The position numbers and the translations under genes were made by a program. The notes under the pieces were generated by a model. That model made no database searches. It was not told the DNA's origin and saw only the letters and a list, made by a program, of their open reading frames with translations. A stretch of DNA of 10,656 nt from Geosiphon pyriformis (taxonomy: Eukaryota; Glomeromycota; Glomeromycetes; Archaeosporales; Geosiphonaceae). Shown in pieces: positions 1 to 7,290 of the stretch. The number at the start of each line of letters is the position of its first letter. The stretch's first letter is position 1. Location of the stretch: contig JAAOMT010000070.1 in the NCBI GenBank assembly GCA_016748015.1, forward strand, positions 376,420-387,075, written 5' to 3'.

Positions 1-551
1 ATTATTAACAGGATTAATTTTTAACTTAATTAAATACTACAGTAAATTTATAAACATACAATTTGTAATCTGTAAATTCAAAAAATAATGCTTAACAGAT
101 TACCAAAAACTTTTATTATATTAAAAAAACTAATTATTAAAGCTATCTTGTTTTTTGTTTATACTTATTTAAACAATTTTAAATTATATAAAGATAAGTA
201 ATATAAAGTCTTATTAAGAAAGTTTTTTGACAAATTGGTTTTAGATTTAAGTTTTTTTTTTATTATAATATCTTATTTTTGATATATATATTTGAATATA
301 AAACTGAATTGCATTCAATAGTCAATTATAGACTGTAAAACTGCTAAAACTAAAATAAGAAAACTATTTATTTGTTAACATTTTTCTAAGAATTATATTA
401 AAAAAAAACTTAATATTTGAATTTACTTTAACAAAACTTAATTTAAATATTTTCTTAATCAAAAAAAAATTTCTAAATATCTATGAGATTTGTTATATTT
501 AACAATAAAAATAGTTTAATTACTAATACACAAAAAACTATCTATTACTTT
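1..551 (-). pseudogene. LINE-type retrotransposon, C-terminal part of the endonuclease-reverse transcriptase ORF (decayed)
   Basis: Read on the minus strand from 551 to 1, one frame can be followed for about 180 codons. It is broken mainly by TAA, TAG and TGA codons that a single C-to-T or G-to-A change explains. Recognisable stretches are YNKSHRYLEIFF near the start, VLAVLQSIIDY-stop-MQFSF at about 301-351, then DIIIKKKLKSK, LYNLKLFK and VFGNLLS. These match, from memory, the region after the reverse transcriptase palm in LINE-like proteins of arbuscular mycorrhizal fungi (consensus ideas SHRYLGIF, VSAVLQPIVSYRTQFSF, KSKA, LYGLKPFEQ). The frame continues directly from 6420 onward once the LTR element between them is removed. 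The end of the element lies left of the window. It is certainly non-functional. Family identity is fairly sure, species is not. Confidence 0.75.
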
Positions 552-555
552 CTAG
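552..555. repeat. Left copy of a 4-bp target-site duplication (CTAG)
   Basis: CTAG directly precedes the LTR at 556. The matching position after the second LTR (6420-6423) is CTGA. Both can derive from CTGG by one G-to-A change each. The support is the frame: joining 551 to 6420, that is removing this copy and the element, keeps the LINE reading frame. Confidence 0.55.
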
Positions 556-972
556 TGTTATAAGTGATTATTTGAAGTGTTAAAACAAATAACAAACTCA
601 TAATATTAGTACTTAATAGCTAATAATATTAGTAATTTCTAAAGATTTTAGAGTCTGAAAATTTTAGTTGAGTTCTTTGTATAATAAACAAAAATTCAAT
701 TAATAGTTTCTTTTATGAATTTTATTTTTCAGCATAATGACCAGTTTATTTTAATAGTTGTGCCCTTCTGGTAAGCTATCTTTAAATTTCTACCTTTATT
801 TACAGATCTTTTACCAGGCTATTTTTGATGTCAAATATTCAGTGCTTAATTTTTTTAATTAATTAATAAACAATAAAAAAATAAAACAAAAAAAAACAAA
901 AAAAAATAAGAAATTAGTATTCTGTTAATAGTTATAATTAAGAGTTATTAATTTAGTGTGATTAAGTATTGA

Positions 973-1001
973 ATTTTATCAACATAAAGTGTTGATAAAA
1001 T
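973..1001. other. Perfect 12-bp inverted repeat (stem-loop) in the left LTR
   Basis: ATTTTATCAACA (973-984) and TGTTGATAAAAT (990-1001) are exact reverse complements around a 5-base loop, TAAAG. The equivalent part of the right LTR, about 6039-6067, has kept the loop, but its arms have been changed by transitions. Confidence 0.7.
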
Positions 1002-1195
1002 AAAATGGATTAATATTTCTTTAATTAAGTAATAATAACATAAATTTAATAATAATAGATAATTTTATTAATATGAAAATAATTTCACTTTAATTATAGA
1101 AAACTATCTTTTGAAGAAAAAAATATTGTTCTAAATTAATATGAACTTTATTTAAATTCTCTTGGAATTACTTTTTCTGCTTTTAATACTCTCAC

Positions 1196-1208
1196 TATAT
1201 ATATATAA
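1196..1208 (-). promoter_or_regulatory. Possible LTR TATA element
   Basis: An alternating TA run sits at the same place in both LTRs (1196-1208 and 6262-6274), within an otherwise diverged sequence. It lies about 145 bp inside the LTR when read on the element's coding strand, a reasonable place for a core promoter. In DNA this AT-rich the motif alone is weak evidence. Confidence 0.3.
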
Positions 1209-1354
1209 TTTATATTATACAAGATTTTTAGGAATTCTACAATTCTTCAAAAAAATTCTAGAATTCTGGAATCCTGTAATTCCTTATTTTATTATGCCTA
1301 TTTCTAATTGGTTATTTTATCTATTATTATAATTCTTAATTTCTATAAGTAATA

Positions 1355-1368
1355 TTATTTTTTCTTTT
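1355..1368 (-). other. Polypurine tract next to the 3' LTR
   Basis: TTATTTTTTCTTTT on the plus strand touches the inner edge of the left LTR. On the minus strand it reads AAAAGAAAAAATAA, an all-purine stretch apart from one T, at the place where the second-strand primer of an LTR element belongs. It agrees with the minus orientation of the coding remnants. Confidence 0.6.
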
Positions 1369-2150
1369 AATATTAAGCTTAGTTGAGATTTTCTAAATTT
1401 TTTAAATCTATATTGGTATATAAGTAAGATTCCAATTTAATGACAGTTTTTTTTAGATATTTGAAATTAAATTCTGTATTAGTATTATGTATATGTTCTG
1501 ATATAATACTCCCATTATTATTGCTAAACTGTTTAAGTTTCTATTTTTGTAAAAGATCTGAAAGCACAATATATTGTTTAAAATTTTTATCAAAGTTTGA
1601 ATTGTTATTATTGTTATTGCCATTGTAAACAGAGTTGGAACTATTTTTGTTGTCATCATCAAAATCTGAATTGGAATTAAATTTCAATTTCAATTCCAAA
1701 ACACAGTTGCTAATTGGTTTTTTTTTTTTTGGGAATTGAATAAATTATGCATGATAGCAGATTGTGAATGAAATCACACTTATTACAATATTTGAAGTTA
1801 CAGAGAATTAGACAATGTTTACAGAGTTTAGCATTTAATTGTTCTAAATACTGCTTTTGTTTTTCTTAAATAAATGTTAGATTTTAGTAATAAGATGGTT
1901 TTTTTTTGGTTCTGACAAGTATAAAATATGCCAACCATTATTTATTTCTTTTGTAAAAGTAGTAACTTGTGGTTCATTCTTTTTTTTTCTTTTTTTCTTG
2001 TCATCCTAAAAAAGTATTAGTAATAACACATTATGCTTTTTTTCAGTCCACAAGACTTGATAAACTTCTTAGGTAGGTTTTTTTTTCCAAACTTAATTAG
2101 TGATAATTGAGTAGTAGTGTTTGTTTTGAAGTAATCATAGATAGCTGGTA
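1369..2150 (-). pseudogene. Tail of the Gag-protease polyprotein: acidic linker, cysteine cluster and truncated dUTPase-like domain
   Basis: The minus frame continues from the protease. It reads KPT-stop-EVYQVLWTEKKHN (about 2040-2081), a K/D-rich stretch, then a cysteine cluster, LCKHCLILCNFKYCNKC, with cysteine codons at 1776, 1785, 1800, 1812 and 1821. A D/N/S-rich spacer follows (about 1585-1690). Next comes HNTNTEFNFKY (about 1458-1490), which fits a decayed dUTPase motif 1: the family has AGFDL after TD, and T-E-F-N-F differs from it only by G-to-A and C-to-T changes. A one-base shift then gives IKLESYLYTNIDLK, like the dUTPase strand that follows motif 1. After this the frame runs into RKSQLSLILKEK and the polypurine tract, so dUTPase motifs 2 to 5 are missing. 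The dUTPase call rests on remembered relatives that fuse this domain to a fungal Gag-protease. Confidence 0.6.
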
Positions 2151-2253
2151 CTTGAATTTGCTGATTATCTTGACTAAGCTATAGCTCTTAAGTATTTCAG
2201 TTGAGCATGACATTGGTTTTAAACAGCCAGTCATTACTAATAAATACTTGGTA
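2151..2253 (-). pseudogene. Aspartic-protease-like domain, C-terminal half
   Basis: The minus frame from 2253 reads YQVFISNDWLFKTNVMLN, then NT-stop-EL-stop-LSQDNQQIQVPAIYDYF. This matches the retropepsin-like C-terminal half I recall from fungal LTR elements (the YQALVGNDWL type of motif followed by LDW-T-EL). The N-terminal half is at 3230-3540 and is separated from this part by the 974-bp insert. Removing 2254-3229 joins the halves in frame through a TAC codon. Stops are of the CAA/TGG-decay type. Confidence 0.7.
2252..2253. repeat. TA target duplication, left side of the nested insert
   Basis: TA here and TA at 3228-3229 flank the insert. Dropping one TA with the insert gives back an uninterrupted protease frame. 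TA duplication is the hallmark of Tc1/mariner/pogo-type transposition. Confidence 0.6.
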
Positions 2254-2462
2254 CTGTTGTTACCAGTAAAATTTTAACTATTAATTAGCATGAAATTACT
2301 CTTATAATTCCTATTATTAATTAGCATATATTATTATTAATTCGATTATCACTTATTATTTAATCAAATTATCAAATATCATTACTCAATCAATAATCCG
2401 ATTTGTACTCTAGAAATTAAGATGATCAAATTACACAATACCTTAAATCTTTTAACATAGTC

Positions 2463-2560
2463 AAAATTCGCCGAAATTAATGAAAATTCGCCGAAATAAT
2501 CAATAGTTCAGTGAAATAACTTGTAAATTTGCTGAAATGTATCTTTAGTTCACCCAAATT
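2463..2560. repeat. Five-copy array of a degenerate 20-21 bp unit around TTCGCCGAAAT
   Basis: The core's C falls at 2469, 2489, 2509, 2530 (now T) and 2551, so the period is 20, 20, 21, 21. Copies read TTCGCCGAAAT, TTCGCCGAAAT, TTCAGTGAAAT, TTTGCTGAAAT and TTCACCCAAAT. Most differences are CpG-type transitions. The array lies about 210 bp inside the left end of the nested insert. Confidence 0.7.
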
Positions 2561-2650
2561 GTAGCAAAGAAAAAAGTGCAAGTTCAAAGACTAGTACTAC
2601 AACAAGTTATATAAAAGAAGAGCTTCTTTTTTCAAAAAAATGTATTTTCT

Positions 2651-2676
2651 CATAGTATCTTACCATAGTATCTTAC
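2651..2676. repeat. Perfect 13-bp tandem duplication
   Basis: CATAGTATCTTAC occurs at 2651-2663 and again at 2664-2676 without a mismatch, within the nested insert. In such decayed DNA an exact copy suggests a recent slippage event. Confidence 0.8.
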
Positions 2677-2956
2677 TTTAGATATCTTAATTGAAAACAA
2701 ATCACCTTTTGCACATTCAAATAAAAATTAAATATTCGAAAACTAAATCCTTAAATTATTATACTTGAAATTTCCTCAACACAACTAGTGTTTTGAAATT
2801 GATTAGCTACCAATTTCAATAATCTGTTAGTGACTCCAGGCCTGGATAGAAAACATTTCTCTTAATAAATTCCATTTCTTTTACATTTTTTTTATTTTTT
2901 TTATTTTTCTTATTATAATTATTAGGGTAGCCTACAGACAAGATTCCTGTAGAAGA

Positions 2957-3052
2957 GTTGACTTTTTACAGCAAAGTAACTACACATTTTTAGTGAGCTT
3001 CCAGATGAGCAATTTTTAGAAAAAAGTTGACGTTTACTACAATGTAACTACA
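2957..3052. repeat. Two related 27-28 bp segments 69 bp apart
   Basis: GTTGAC...TTTAC...GTAACTACA occurs at 2957-2984 and 3026-3052, sharing GTTGAC at the start and GTAACTACA at the end. Both lie in the right part of the nested insert and could be subterminal repeats. Confidence 0.5.
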
Positions 3053-3227
3053 TAAAGTAACTGGCAAGGAATTGGCCATTCTACTTATAAGCCCAGCAGT
3101 TCAAATTATAGGAGATAATTTGAAGATAAATTCAGTTATTGGAGGTTCAACTACTTCTAGAAAACATGAATTTAAAACAAACAGACATTAATAACATTTA
3201 AAAAAAGAGACCGAAAACCTCCAGTAA

Positions 3228-3229
3228 TA
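3228..3229. repeat. TA target duplication, right side of the nested insert
   Basis: This is the partner of TA at 2252-2253. It sits directly against a TAG codon (3230-3232, minus) that probably was CAG in the protease frame. Confidence 0.6.
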
Positions 3230-3540
3230 CTATATAGCTTTTATAATAAAAACCTTAATAAGTGCAATAATACTATTAACTTTAAAAAAGAAGTTATTAA
3301 TTTTGCCAATAGGAGTCTTTATTGTTTTATTTGTTGTAATAGATTTGGTATTGAGAGTATTTTTACTAAAAAGAGGCATTATTAAAGATTTTTTTAATTT
3401 GAAAAGAAAAATAGTGGTAAGTAACTTGTTTTTAGTAATGATTACTAATAAAATATTGTTGATTGGTTTTTAAATTGTTAGATAAATTGGTTTCTAAAGT
3501 AACTAAAAGACTTAATTAGTTCTGAAAATTCAGGTTTTAG
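3230..3540 (-). pseudogene. Aspartic-protease-like domain, N-terminal half
   Basis: On the minus strand, KTPIGKINNFFFKVNSIIALIKVFIIKAI followed by a TAG codon (3230-3232) leads up to the insert. The KTPIG-IDNFPF pattern, an IxIxV-type strand, then ATQY and NDWL after the insert, is the order seen in retropepsin-like domains of fungal Gag-protease proteins. I could not find the catalytic DSG/DTG triad upstream (3300-3470): it may be frameshifted, mutated or deleted. Surrounding frames shift more than once. The domain call is from the pattern and from memory of relatives. Confidence 0.55.
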
Positions 3541-3900
3541 GTGTATCTACTTTTTAAACTTCTATTGACATGATTCTGATAACTGGTTAAAAAAACTAAA
3601 AATCAGCTGATATATTATTATTATTAATCTCCAATTCTGTTGAGTATAAGTAATTCTTGGTTTTGGATTTCTGGTGAGTGTTGACACTATAATTTAAGGT
3701 GGTATTTGAATTTGTTGGAATTAATAAATTACTTGTGGCTGTGACTGTTAATAAATTATTAAAACAGAAAATATGTATATTGGTTGTTATGTTATTTGGA
3801 AGTAATAAAACTGATATTGTTCCTAATTCTAGGTATAATTTGAAATTTGAAACCAGTGATCAGAATTTTTATATTGATTTTCCAATTATTAGTTATTAAG
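3541..3900 (-). pseudogene. Q/P/N-rich linker of the Gag polyprotein
   Basis: In the minus frame this stretch reads as a low-complexity, glutamine- and proline-rich segment (for example QSQPQVIY, FQQIQIPP, TRNPKPRITYTQQNWR) with several TAA/TAG codons at likely former CAA/CAG. It joins the zinc knuckle to the protease, as disordered linkers do in Gag-protease proteins. The plus-strand frame at 3699-3899 is its antisense shadow. Confidence 0.55.
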
Positions 3901-4640
3901 TTTAGAACAACAGTCTAATTTTAAGCATTTTTGTTTATCACAATAGTAACAAATACACATCTTTTGCTGTTATAATTGATTGGCTAATGAAGATAATAGG
4001 ATTAATTTTGGAAATAATTAGAGTTTTCAGAATTATTATAACATTGTAAAAATTAATAAATGACTTGATTGTTAACTAAGTATTTCTTAATTTTTTGATT
4101 GATGACTTCACTAAATTGCTTCAATTTAGTATTCAATTTAGATAATTTGTTCATTGCTAAGTTGACAACTTAAGTGTAATTGGCTTCAAGTTTGGCCAAT
4201 TTAAAATTCCTAATGTAAGTAACTGCATCTTAAAAAGTATTTGGGTGTATTAAACATATTTATTGTAATAAACTGCTATATAATCTGTGAATAAACTGGT
4301 TTAAAATCTGTATTGCTGTAAAATAATTAACTTGAATTGCTTGAATCTGGCACAAATTTCTGTGGAAACATTCTAAATAAGTGGTAACTGTTTTAGCATT
4401 ATCTTGTTTAATTGTGATAAAACTAGTTAATAAGCAATTTAGACTATTATTATCACTGAAATACCATAAAAACATAATTTTGAATATATCAAAATTTTGG
4501 AGTTTGTTTACAAAATTTTGATATCATAAGTTGGCAGTGTCTTAAAAAAATATGAGATGGCTTGAATTACTCTGGTATCATCTTATCTATTGACTGTAAT
4601 AGTTTTTTCCATATTATTTAGACATGTCTGGATATTGTCC
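3901..4640 (-). pseudogene. Gag core (retrotransposon gag domain) and CCHC-like zinc knuckle
   Basis: The best-preserved part is a 71-codon open stretch on the minus strand at 4260-4475, reading WYFSDNNSLN, then TVTTYLECFHRNLCQIQ and ILNQFIHRLYSSLLQ. This has the YF-DNN, TYL-FHRNLRQIQAI and LNQFIRGL pattern of retrotransposon Gag proteins. Upstream, VIQAISYFFKTLPTYD (about 4540-4590) fits the preceding helices. Downstream come RNFKLAKLEANYT and MNKLSKLNTKLKQFSE, then at about 3908-3960 CYYCDKQKCLKLDC: a zinc knuckle with spacing C-x2-C-x4-C-x4-C, where the usual histidine is now cysteine. Gag would package the element RNA into virus-like particles. At least one frameshift and many stops make it dead. 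Confidence 0.75.
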
Positions 4641-5641
4641 TCTTTGTTAGTAAATTTTTTTAATTTGACAATAAGTGCATATATTATTGGTATAAGTTGT
4701 TGTTATTACAGTTGTTGTTAAGATTATAGTTAAGGTTGTTGTTATTGTATAGCAATTAATACAACTGATGGAATAATTATAATAACTAAAGATAAGTTTA
4801 GTTGAATAATAGGAATAAAATTTAAATTGTTTAAGTTTTTTAGTGTTTAAATAATTGAAGTTTTTATTTTCAGATTATTTGAAATTGGGTTTTAATTGTT
4901 ATTTTTTTGATTACTGTCTTCTTTTTCTTTTGAATCAATATCTTTCTAATAACTAATAGATTCAAAATTTGGTTAAAGTAATAGTAATCAAAGTTCTGAT
5001 AATGGTGTTAATTATGATTTAAATTCTTTAAAGTAATTATTATATGTTTTTAATAATTTGGTTTTCTCTTGATTATTTTGAAATAATACTTTGAGTAATG
5101 ATGTTTTTGCAGTTAATGATAATATAGATTCTAATAATATGTGTATAATATTTTCTGGTATATGATAGTATAATAAGTAAATAAATAAAACAACTTTTGG
5201 TTTTTTCTAATTAGATAGTTGTATTTTTTTTGGTGTTTTTGTTGGAGTTTGTAATTTTTTTTTGTTTGTAAAAGTAATAAAAAATTTTTGTTAAGTGTAA
5301 TTTTCAATTTTTTTATTTATTTTTATAATTAATAATATAAACAGATAGTTTGGTAAAAGTGTAGTAGTTTGGAATAATTTATTATAGAAATTGTTGAGAG
5401 TAGTTTTTAGATCTCCTTGGTCTTTCAAATAAGATTTAATTTTTTTGTTGATGTAGTAATTGAAAGCTAATTCTGCTGGCCAATAGTTATTTGTTAGTTC
5501 AAAGTGAATTTGGTAATGTTAAAATAAGAATTTTATGAATTCTAAATGATTTTTTTTTATGATTTCTTGGTCTGTCACTTTTCCAGATAGTTAATATTGG
5601 TGCTGGTTTCTGTTGAATTATACTTTACAAAAAGCACTAAA
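4641..5641 (-). pseudogene. N-terminal part of the Gag region (decayed) and leader
   Basis: The first 350 bp inside the right LTR read well on the minus strand: SGKVTDQEIIKKNHLEFIKF, a TAA at a likely CAA, then HYQIHFELTNNYWPAELAFN, IKSYLKDQGDLKTTLNNF and LLPNYLFILLII (about 5590 down to 5290). Stops are almost only TAA. I do not recognise this domain. It could be a Gag N-terminal capsid-like region. From 5280 to 4640 the frames shift often, the content is Q/N/T-rich, and no domain is recognisable. No initiating ATG can be assigned. The leader has no convincing tRNA primer site, though TTTAGTGC next to the LTR could be a decayed TTTGGTGC. Confidence 0.5.
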
Positions 5642-6419
5642 TATTACAGATAATTATTTAAAGTGTTAAAACAAATAACAAATTCATAACAATAGTACTT
5701 AATAGCTGGTAATATTAGTAATTTCTAAAGGTTTTAAAGTCTGAAGATTTTGATTGAGTTTTTTGTATAATGAACAAAGATTCAATTGATGATTTCTTTT
5801 ATGAATTTTTTTTTCAGCATAATAGCCAGTTTATTCTAACAATTGTGTTTTTCTGATAAGCTATTTTTAAATTTTTACTCTTATTTTCAGGTTTTTTATT
5901 AGGCTATCCTTAATGTTAAATATTCAGTACTTAACTTTTTTAATTAATTAGTAAATAACAAAGAAACCAAACAAAAAAAAATAAAAAATTAGTATTTTGT
6001 TAATAGCCATAATTAAGAACTATTGGTTCAGTATGGTTAAATATTAACATAAAGTATTAATAAAATAAAATAAATTAATATTTTTTTAATAAAATAATAA
6101 TAACATAAATTCAATGATAATAAATAATTTTATTAATATAGAAATGATTTTATTTTAAATTATAGAAAACTATCTTTTGAAGGAAGAAATATTGTTCTAA
6201 ATTAATATGAACTCTATTTGAATTCTCTTGGAATTACTTTTTCTGCTTTTAATATTCTCACTATATATATATAATTTATGTTATACAGATTCTTAAAAAT
6301 TCTGTAATTTCCCAAGAAAATTCTGGAATTCTGGAATCTTGTAATTCTCTATTTTACTATGCATATTTCTGATTGGTTATTTTATCTATTATTATAATTC
6401 TTAATTTTTATAAGTAATA
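5642..6419 (-). repeat. Long terminal repeat, right copy (5' LTR of the minus-strand element)
   Basis: This is the partner of 556-1354. It starts TATTACAG, where the other copy has TGTTATAA, and ends TAAGTAATA. It is 21 bp shorter through small gaps. It carries the same TA run (6262-6274) and AATTC-rich block. The LTR divergence of roughly 14-15% in the part I aligned shows an old insertion, though deamination makes dating by divergence unreliable. Confidence 0.9.
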
Positions 6420-6423
6420 CTGA
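6420..6423. repeat. Right copy of the 4-bp target-site duplication (CTGA)
   Basis: CTGA follows the right LTR and pairs with CTAG at 552-555 through a presumed CTGG ancestor. On the minus strand the bases 6420-6422 give the CAG codon that precedes the AAA codon at 549-551. Confidence 0.55.
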
Positions 6424-7290
6424 TTAATGGAAATTGCAGTTATATTGATATTGTTAATAAAAATATTATTAATTGTAAAAAACTTACTAGCAATATTCAA
6501 AATAAATTGTGTTAAAACCTAACTATTTTTTATTCAAATTGTATTAACAAAAGTGCCAACTGCAAAAAAGAAGATTTTTTTATTATTGACTTTAATTTTG
6601 TTTGTTTTTGCTACAAAATTAATATTAATTTAATATTTATAAAAATGTTTTTGCCTTTTGATCTTACACAATAAAAGATCATAAAATATTTTCCAAAAAA
6701 ATAAGGGAAAACTTTGTTCTAATCCAGTTTATTATGTACTTTATAACTATCTAAAAGACCAAAATCAGTCATTATTTTATTAACTCTGTTTATGTAAATA
6801 TTTTCAAGAAATTTAATAAATCTGGTACATATTTTAATGTGCTTTAAATTAGCTTTTAAATAATATTATCCAACTGAATTATATGTTTTATGTATATTTT
6901 ATAGTACTAATTAGAGCTTTCAGTTTTTTTTCAAAATATTTTCTATTATTAAACCAATGTCAAATATCAATAATTAAATTAAAGTTTTTTTCAAAACCAA
7001 AAAATTATTATCATAAAGAATATTAAACTTATTATAAGCAAATAAAATTTGATTTAACAGAATCTTAAACAAAAATTTTTTAATAGTCTTGATCAATATA
7101 ATAGGTTGTGTATTTGTTAAAATGTCTTTTTATTTATATAATTTGGAAATTATTGAAACTTAAATTTCTTTTTAAAGCATTAAAACATCACAAAATTTTA
7201 AATAAATTTTTAACAAATTTAAGAAACAGCTCAAACTATATTACTATTATGCTTTTAAAATTCATTAAATATATCAAATAAATCTGTAAC
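6420..7290 (-). pseudogene. LINE-type reverse transcriptase domain (decayed)
   Basis: The minus frame reads VSIISKLYK-stop-KDILTNTQPI (7105-7159), which fits the VSMIPKP...LTNTRPI entry of LINE reverse transcriptases. NFLVLK follows, then motif A as KTYNSVG (6869-6889), where the catalytic Asp codon is now AAT (6878-6880). MTDFGLLDSYKVH comes next, then motif B as LD-stop with the stop at 6719-6721 in place of the Q of DQGE. A one-base loss is followed by FFWKIFYDLLLCKIK (about 6655-6703). Motif C is FVNTI-stop-I (6534-6551), where relatives have FVDDTIW: one codon is gone, one Asp is Asn and Trp is TGA. After ILNIASKFFTINNI the frame reaches 6420 and resumes at 551. The enzyme would have primed reverse transcription at the nicked target. 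It is dead. Confidence 0.85.

Larger units (their letters stand above)
556..1354 (-). repeat. Long terminal repeat, left copy (3' LTR of the minus-strand element)
   Basis: The copy aligns along its length with 5642-6419. It starts TGTTATAAG and ends TAAGTAATA, read as decayed TGTTA...TAACA ends. In a hand alignment of the first 310 bp I counted about 44 transitions, 2 transversions and one 1-base gap against the other copy. It contains a perfect 12-bp stem-loop (973-1001), a TATATATATATATAA run at 1196-1208 conserved in the other LTR, and a cluster of AATTC/GAATT motifs at 1230-1285. Confidence 0.9.
2254..3227. mobile_element. Nested 974-bp non-autonomous DNA-transposon-like insert with TA duplication
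   Basis: The limits come from the interrupted protease frame of the host LTR element, not from clear terminal repeats. The left end begins CTGTTGTTACCAGTAAAATT. The right end, reverse complemented, begins TTACTGGAGGTTTTCGG. The two share only a few aligned bases, so terminal inverted repeats are weak or decayed. CCAGTAA occurs near both ends in the same orientation. Subterminal parts carry ATTAATTAGCAT twice (2280, 2316), related ATTAATTCGATT (2336), and an array of TTCGCCGAAAT-like motifs (2463-2560). I find no transposase frame. A Tc1/pogo-like non-autonomous element fits the TA duplication and CAGTAAAA-type left end. Orientation is unknown. Confidence 0.6.
556..6419 (-). mobile_element. 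Decayed, pol-less LTR retrotransposon inserted in the LINE
   Basis: Two direct repeats of about 0.8 kb (556-1354, 5642-6419) bound a 4.3 kb interior. The coding remnants inside are all on the minus strand, so the 5' LTR is the right-hand one. Reading from 5641 down, the interior holds a Gag-like region, a CCHC-like zinc knuckle, a Q/P-rich linker, an aspartic-protease-like domain, an acidic linker with a cysteine cluster, and the beginning of a dUTPase-like domain. It then runs through a polypurine tract into the left LTR. No reverse transcriptase, RNase H or integrase motif is visible, and there is no room for them: the interior is about 3.3 kb once the nested insert at 2254-3227 is subtracted. 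The element is therefore probably a deletion derivative mobilised in trans. Superfamily (Ty3- or Ty1-like) cannot be fixed without pol. Confidence 0.85.

Noticed and set aside
1440-1628. Open frame of 62 codons on the plus strand
   Set aside because: It is antisense to the Gag-protease tail and dUTPase-like remnant on the minus strand. It is low-complexity L/F/C-rich with no recognisable domain.
1453-1662. Open frame of 69 codons on the minus strand
   Set aside because: It is in a different frame from the one that carries the D/N/S-rich spacer and dUTPase motif. Its hydrophobic look comes from reading AAT/AAC-rich DNA out of frame.
2254-3227. Classical long terminal inverted repeats for the nested insert
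   Set aside because: The ends CTGTTGTTACC and TTACTGGAGG match only at scattered positions, even allowing transitions, so terminal repeats were not claimed.
3699-3899. Open frame of 66 codons on the plus strand
   Set aside because: It is the antisense shadow of the Q/P-rich Gag linker.
5610-5641. tRNA primer-binding site next to the right LTR
   Set aside because: The minus strand starts TTTAGTGCTTTTTGT. A TGG start would need an assumed G-to-A change, and no tRNA can be named, so it is not annotated.
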